Positions 6,078-8,291 of a DNA stretch of 8,291 nt are shown here, piece by piece. Made by a program: the position numbers and the translations under genes. Positions within the stretch are counted from its first letter, which is position 1. The number at the start of each line of letters is the position of its first letter. The stretch is taken from assembly GCA_016869015.1 (NCBI GenBank), contig VGFB01000133.1, positions 1 through 8,291 of the forward strand, written 5' to 3'. This DNA comes from Armatimonadota bacterium. Its GTDB lineage: Bacteria > Armatimonadota > Zipacnadia > Zipacnadales > VGFC01. The notes under the pieces are model-generated. The model was not told the DNA's origin. It saw only the letters and a program-made list of their open reading frames with translations, and did not search any database.

Positions 6078-7043
6078 TCAGACGCCCTGCTTGTCGAACC
6101 GCACCTTGCGCGTGTCCTGTTCGATGCCCGTGCGTTGGGCCAACAGGCCATACAACTCCGGTCGCCGCGTCTTGATCCAACGGCGGCCGGTGTTGTGCTC
6201 GCGCAACGAGGCCTTCAGGTCCGCGACGACCATGTCGTCGCCGGCCTTCCATGTCTCCGCCAGCACCCGGCCGTACGGGTCCAGGATCATCGCGTTCCCC
6301 GTCCGAATCTCATTATCATCCACCCCGACGCCGTTGCTGAAGATCAGGAAGATCCCGTTGTCGTGCGCGCGCGCCGGAAGCCACCGTCGCAGCCACCCTC
6401 GGCCCTTGTCCCCCTTGAGCTCCGCCTCGATGGCCTCCGGATCGGCCTCCCGGTTGTCCCACAGCCTCCGGTCGATGATCCCCATCGTGTGCGGATCCGG
6501 GGAGTCGCAGCCCCCGGTCTGGTGCGGGGCGAAGAGCACGTCGGCCCCCAGCAGCGCGGTGATCCGCACGTTCTCGCCGAGGTTGCAGTCATAGCAGGTC
6601 AGGACGCCGGCGCGGAAGCCGTGGGGCGTGTCGAAGACCGTGTACTCCGACCCGCTAGTCAGATACTCGCTCACAAACGCGTGCAGCTTCCGGTGCCGGT
6701 GGACCGTCCCGTCCGGCAGGGCCACCACGTAGCAGTTGAACAGCCTGTCCTCCTCGTCCACCTCGATCAGCCCGGCGCCGACGGTCATGCCTCGCTCCCG
6801 CGAGAGCTCCGCCAGCGCCCGGCTGCTCGGCCCGTCGGGCACGCGCTCCGCCAGCGCGGTCAACTCCTCCCGCGAGAGATGCCGCAGGAACCAGTAGCCG
6901 GTCAGGCAGCACTCGGGGAAGATCGCCACCTCACAGCCCTGCTGCTTTGCGGCGGCGGTGAACTCCCGGACCTTCTCCAGGTTCGCCGCCTTGTCCCCGG
7001 CGGCGTGCTCGAACTGCACGCTCGCTACACGCACGTCTCTCAT
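6078..7043 (-). CDS. Nitrilase-superfamily carbon-nitrogen hydrolase
   Basis: A 321-aa cytoplasmic member of the nitrilase/C-N hydrolase superfamily. The catalytic triad is visible: E44 in FPECCLTGY, K119 in HRKLH, and C150 in LTCYDCNLGENVR, the usual cysteine context. A segment of about 50 residues after the cysteine (about 176-225, with DNREADPEAIEAELKG) seems longer than in a minimal nitrilase and may shape the substrate pocket. The ATG at 7043 is chosen over an extended frame back to 7118 because MRDVRVASVQFEH is the standard N-terminus and a GGAGGGAG site lies just upstream. The start overlaps the stop of the preceding gene as ATGA, so translation is probably coupled. Such enzymes cleave nitriles, amides or N-carbamoyl groups. 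In this neighbourhood an amide or carbamoyl group on a sugar or amino sugar is conceivable, but this is inference. Confidence 0.93.
   Translation of the reverse strand: MRDVRVASVQFEHAAGDKAANLEKVREFTAAAKQQGCEVAIFPECCLTGYWFLRHLSREELTALAERVPDGPSSRALAELSRERGMTVGAGLIEVDEEDRLFNCYVVALPDGTVHRHRKLHAFVSEYLTSGSEYTVFDTPHGFRAGVLTCYDCNLGENVRITALLGADVLFAPHQTGGCDSPDPHTMGIIDRRLWDNREADPEAIEAELKGDKGRGWLRRWLPARAHDNGIFLIFSNGVGVDDNEIRTGNAMILDPYGRVLAETWKAGDDMVVADLKASLREHNTGRRWIKTRRPELYGLLAQRTGIEQDTRKVRFDKQGV
7040..7043 (-). promoter_or_regulatory. ATGA stop-start overlap
   Basis: On the minus strand ATGA holds both the start ATG of the nitrilase and the stop TGA of the GH99-like gene. This is the classic arrangement for translational coupling and suggests that the two products are needed in fixed proportion. 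Confidence 0.85.
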
Positions 7044-8140
7044 GGGGTGTCTCCCTCCAGGGCCCGTCGAATCGCGTCCAGGCGGGCCGTGCCCTCGCTC
7101 ACCGTCGGGACCAGCCACCCGCCCTCGTCGCTCTCATTCCACGCATAGATGAGCGCCGCCTGCGGGGTCGTCTGCTCGGGGTTTGCGGCGATCCAGTCCA
7201 GAGCCGACCGCACGTTCGCCGCCAGCTCTTCGGGCGTCGGCTGCAGGTACCACGGGCCGCGCGGCGCGCTCTTGTACAGCTCCTCGTAGCGCTCCGGGTC
7301 TCGCCAGCGAGGGCGGTTGTCCCAGCCGGCGCTCACGAGTGGTACCACTTGCATCCCCGTTGCACGACACGACTCCCAGAAGACCCGATTCCCGTCGATG
7401 AGATGGCGGTAAGGGTACTCCTGGTCGCCCCAGTTGGCCAGGTCCACCATCGCGTAGGCGCTGATGGCGTCGAAGCCGAGGGTGTCCACCAGCTTCGCCC
7501 CCTGCTCCGCATGCCAGACCTGAGCCACGATCAGCGGCGGACCCAGCCCCGCGGCCACGGCCTTCTGTCGGATCAGGTCGAGGGCCGCTCGCGCTTGCTC
7601 CTCGCCGCCGAAGTGGGGTGCCAGGTTCTCCGTGTAGTAGATGTACAGCAGCGGTCGGTTCCCCTGGACCTTCTGGTACGCCGGGTCGGCGAAGTACTGG
7701 GCCAGGCGCTCCGCGGCCCGCTCATACTCGGCGACCGGCCCCCACCATCCCTGACCCATCATGATGAAGCAGAAGCGCACGTCGGCCTTGTGGGCGCTCG
7801 CGAGGTGCAGCCGGACCGCGTAGCTCTCCGGCTCCTGGGTGAGGTCGGTGGGCAGGTGGAAGCAGTACGCCCAGTAGTCCAGGCCTGCCGCCCTGGCGTA
7901 GGCGATCTCCTGGTCCATCACCATCTGCGTGTCGCCCACGATCTCCACCGCGTCCTCGCCCACCTCCCGGCCGTAGAAGGGTAGCCGGTCCCGCCACTGC
8001 CGCGGGCCGAGGTTGGCCTCCCACTCGCTGCCCTTGGTCCAGGCATCCCAGCGCACCGCCCCCACGACGGGGCGCTGCCCGGATCCCGCGGCTCCGACGG
8101 TGCCGAGTGCCGCCGCCATGCCGACCCACGCCAGACCCAT
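7040..8140 (-). CDS. Secreted GH99/WbsX-like glycosidase-type TIM-barrel protein
   Basis: 366 aa. The first 22 residues (GLAWVGMAAALGTVGAAGS) look like a signal peptide, although the n-region has no basic residue, which is unusual. The body resembles glycosyl-hydrolase-like barrels of the GH71/GH99/WbsX type: VVGAVRWDAW (25-34) at the first strand, GLDYWAYCFH (86-95), RPLLYIYYTENL (162-173), FDAISAYAMVD (223-233), and AWNESDEGGWLVPT (333-346). In GH99 endo-mannosidases the two catalytic acids are spaced ExxE in a WNE context; here E336 and E339 match this. An alpha-mannan-type or other glycan substrate is possible, but the exact family is uncertain. The start at 8140 is set by AAGGAG (8148-8153) 7 nt upstream; an extension to 8242 would run through a hairpin and overlap the amidohydrolase. 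It ends in an ATGA overlap with the nitrilase. Confidence 0.8.
   Translation of the reverse strand: MGLAWVGMAAALGTVGAAGSGQRPVVGAVRWDAWTKGSEWEANLGPRQWRDRLPFYGREVGEDAVEIVGDTQMVMDQEIAYARAAGLDYWAYCFHLPTDLTQEPESYAVRLHLASAHKADVRFCFIMMGQGWWGPVAEYERAAERLAQYFADPAYQKVQGNRPLLYIYYTENLAPHFGGEEQARAALDLIRQKAVAAGLGPPLIVAQVWHAEQGAKLVDTLGFDAISAYAMVDLANWGDQEYPYRHLIDGNRVFWESCRATGMQVVPLVSAGWDNRPRWRDPERYEELYKSAPRGPWYLQPTPEELAANVRSALDWIAANPEQTTPQAALIYAWNESDEGGWLVPTVSEGTARLDAIRRALEGDTP
7051..7058 (-). promoter_or_regulatory. Shine-Dalgarno site of the nitrilase
   Basis: GGAGGGAG on the minus strand lies inside the end of the preceding gene and 7 nt before the nitrilase ATG. It decides that start over the longer upstream option. 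Confidence 0.75.
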
Positions 8141-8147
8141 GACGTCA

Positions 8148-8153
8148 CTCCTT
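8148..8153 (-). promoter_or_regulatory. Shine-Dalgarno site deciding the GH99-like start
   Basis: AAGGAG on the minus strand lies 7 nt before the ATG at 8140-8138. It favours the 366-residue protein with an N-terminal signal peptide over a 400-residue version whose first 34 residues would be encoded by hairpin DNA. Confidence 0.8.
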
Positions 8154-8163
8154 GTCGTCGTGG

Positions 8164-8188
8164 CCCCCTCTCCCTTCAGGAGAGGGGG
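8164..8188. repeat. Perfect 10-bp inverted repeat (hairpin), possible dispersed repeat
   Basis: CCCCCTCTCC (8164-8173) and GGAGAGGGGG (8179-8188) pair exactly around a 5-nt loop, followed by another purine-rich run (8189-8200). It sits in the 73-nt gap between the amidohydrolase stop and the GH99-like gene. No T tract follows on either strand. The form resembles small intergenic palindromes that recur through some GC-rich genomes; whether it recurs here cannot be seen from one window. Confidence 0.6.
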
Positions 8189-8213
8189 AAGGGGGTGAGG
8201 CCCGCGACGCCGT

Positions 8214-8291
8214 CTACTCCAACCCGAACAGCTTGACCGCATTCTCGCGGGCGACCTTCCGGAAGACCTCCTCGGTGATCTTCCCGGTCTC
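8214..8291 (-). CDS. Amidohydrolase-like protein, C-terminal end only (partial)
   Basis: A 25-residue open frame enters from the right edge and stops at TAG (8216-8214). It reads ITEEVFRKVARENAVKLFGL near its end, which is the usual C-terminus of TIM-barrel amidohydrolases of the amidohydrolase-2 type, where a last helix ends in a REN-A-x-x-LFGL pattern. No catalytic residue lies in this fragment. It is the most upstream gene visible in the minus-strand operon. The call rests on a short motif, so the family is likely but not certain. Confidence 0.6.
   Translation of the reverse strand, partial: ETGKITEEVFRKVARENAVKLFGLE

Noticed and set aside
6066..7148. 360-codon plus-strand frame antisense to the nitrilase
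   Set aside because: Same Arg/Pro/Val-rich composition; the minus-strand gene has the E-K-C triad and a proper ribosome site.
7349..7984. 211-codon plus-strand frame antisense to the GH99-like gene
   Set aside because: Shadow of the minus-strand gene with no ribosome site or domain.
8141..8242. 34-residue N-terminal extension of the GH99-like protein
   Set aside because: It would be encoded by a perfect hairpin and overlap the amidohydrolase end, and it lacks a ribosome site. The ATG at 8140 has AAGGAG and a signal peptide after it.
1..8291. CRISPR array, tRNA or rRNA genes, transposase or phage genes
   Set aside because: No spaced direct repeats, cloverleaf-like sequences or mobile-element proteins were found on either strand by eye.

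Overview
This is a GC-rich bacterial window with dense coding, short intergenic gaps, clear Shine-Dalgarno sites and many secreted or polysaccharide-related enzymes. Nothing in it fixes the taxon. The mix of a xanthan-lyase-like FAD-dependent oxidoreductase with a golvesin-type domain, a large sialate O-acetylesterase-like protein, a Gfo/Idh/MocA oxidoreductase, a GH99/WbsX-like secreted barrel and an amidohydrolase tail is typical of uncultured, saccharolytic, free-living bacteria such as Planctomycetota, Armatimonadota, Hydrogenedentota or Lentisphaerota. That placement is inference from gene content.

Layout. Bases 1-1152 (+) hold the 3' part of an FAD-dependent oxidoreductase whose N-terminal nucleotide-binding region lies outside the window. 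Bases 1153-1250 are an AT-rich island with a near-consensus sigma70-type promoter (TTGACA, 17 nt, TATAAC) and a dyad in its spacer. This promoter drives a 195-aa secreted protein of unknown family (1251-1838, +), whose first third is also clearly AT-richer than its neighbours. Bases 1839-2032 are a convergent intergenic region with several predicted hairpins, including a perfect 12-bp stem.

From 2033 to the right edge everything is on the minus strand and reads as one probable operon, transcribed right to left: amidohydrolase C-terminus (cut by the window edge), secreted GH99-like protein, nitrilase-family C-N hydrolase, secreted sialate O-acetylesterase-like protein, Gfo/Idh/MocA oxidoreductase, and an alpha/beta hydrolase with a cysteine in the nucleophile position. 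The gaps are -4 (ATGA overlap), 30, 46 and 84 nt, with a 73-nt hairpin-containing gap after the amidohydrolase.

Working together (inference): the two exported proteins could cut and de-acetylate an external or periplasmic glycan. The cytoplasmic oxidoreductase, C-N hydrolase, amidohydrolase and alpha/beta hydrolase could then process the released sugar or its acyl/amide substituents. No transporter, regulator or SusCD pair is visible, so substrate and pathway remain open. I found no RNA genes, CRISPR arrays, insertion sequences or phage genes. The strongest candidates for something undescribed are the orphan secreted protein with its own strong promoter, and the particular combination of enzymes in the minus-strand operon.
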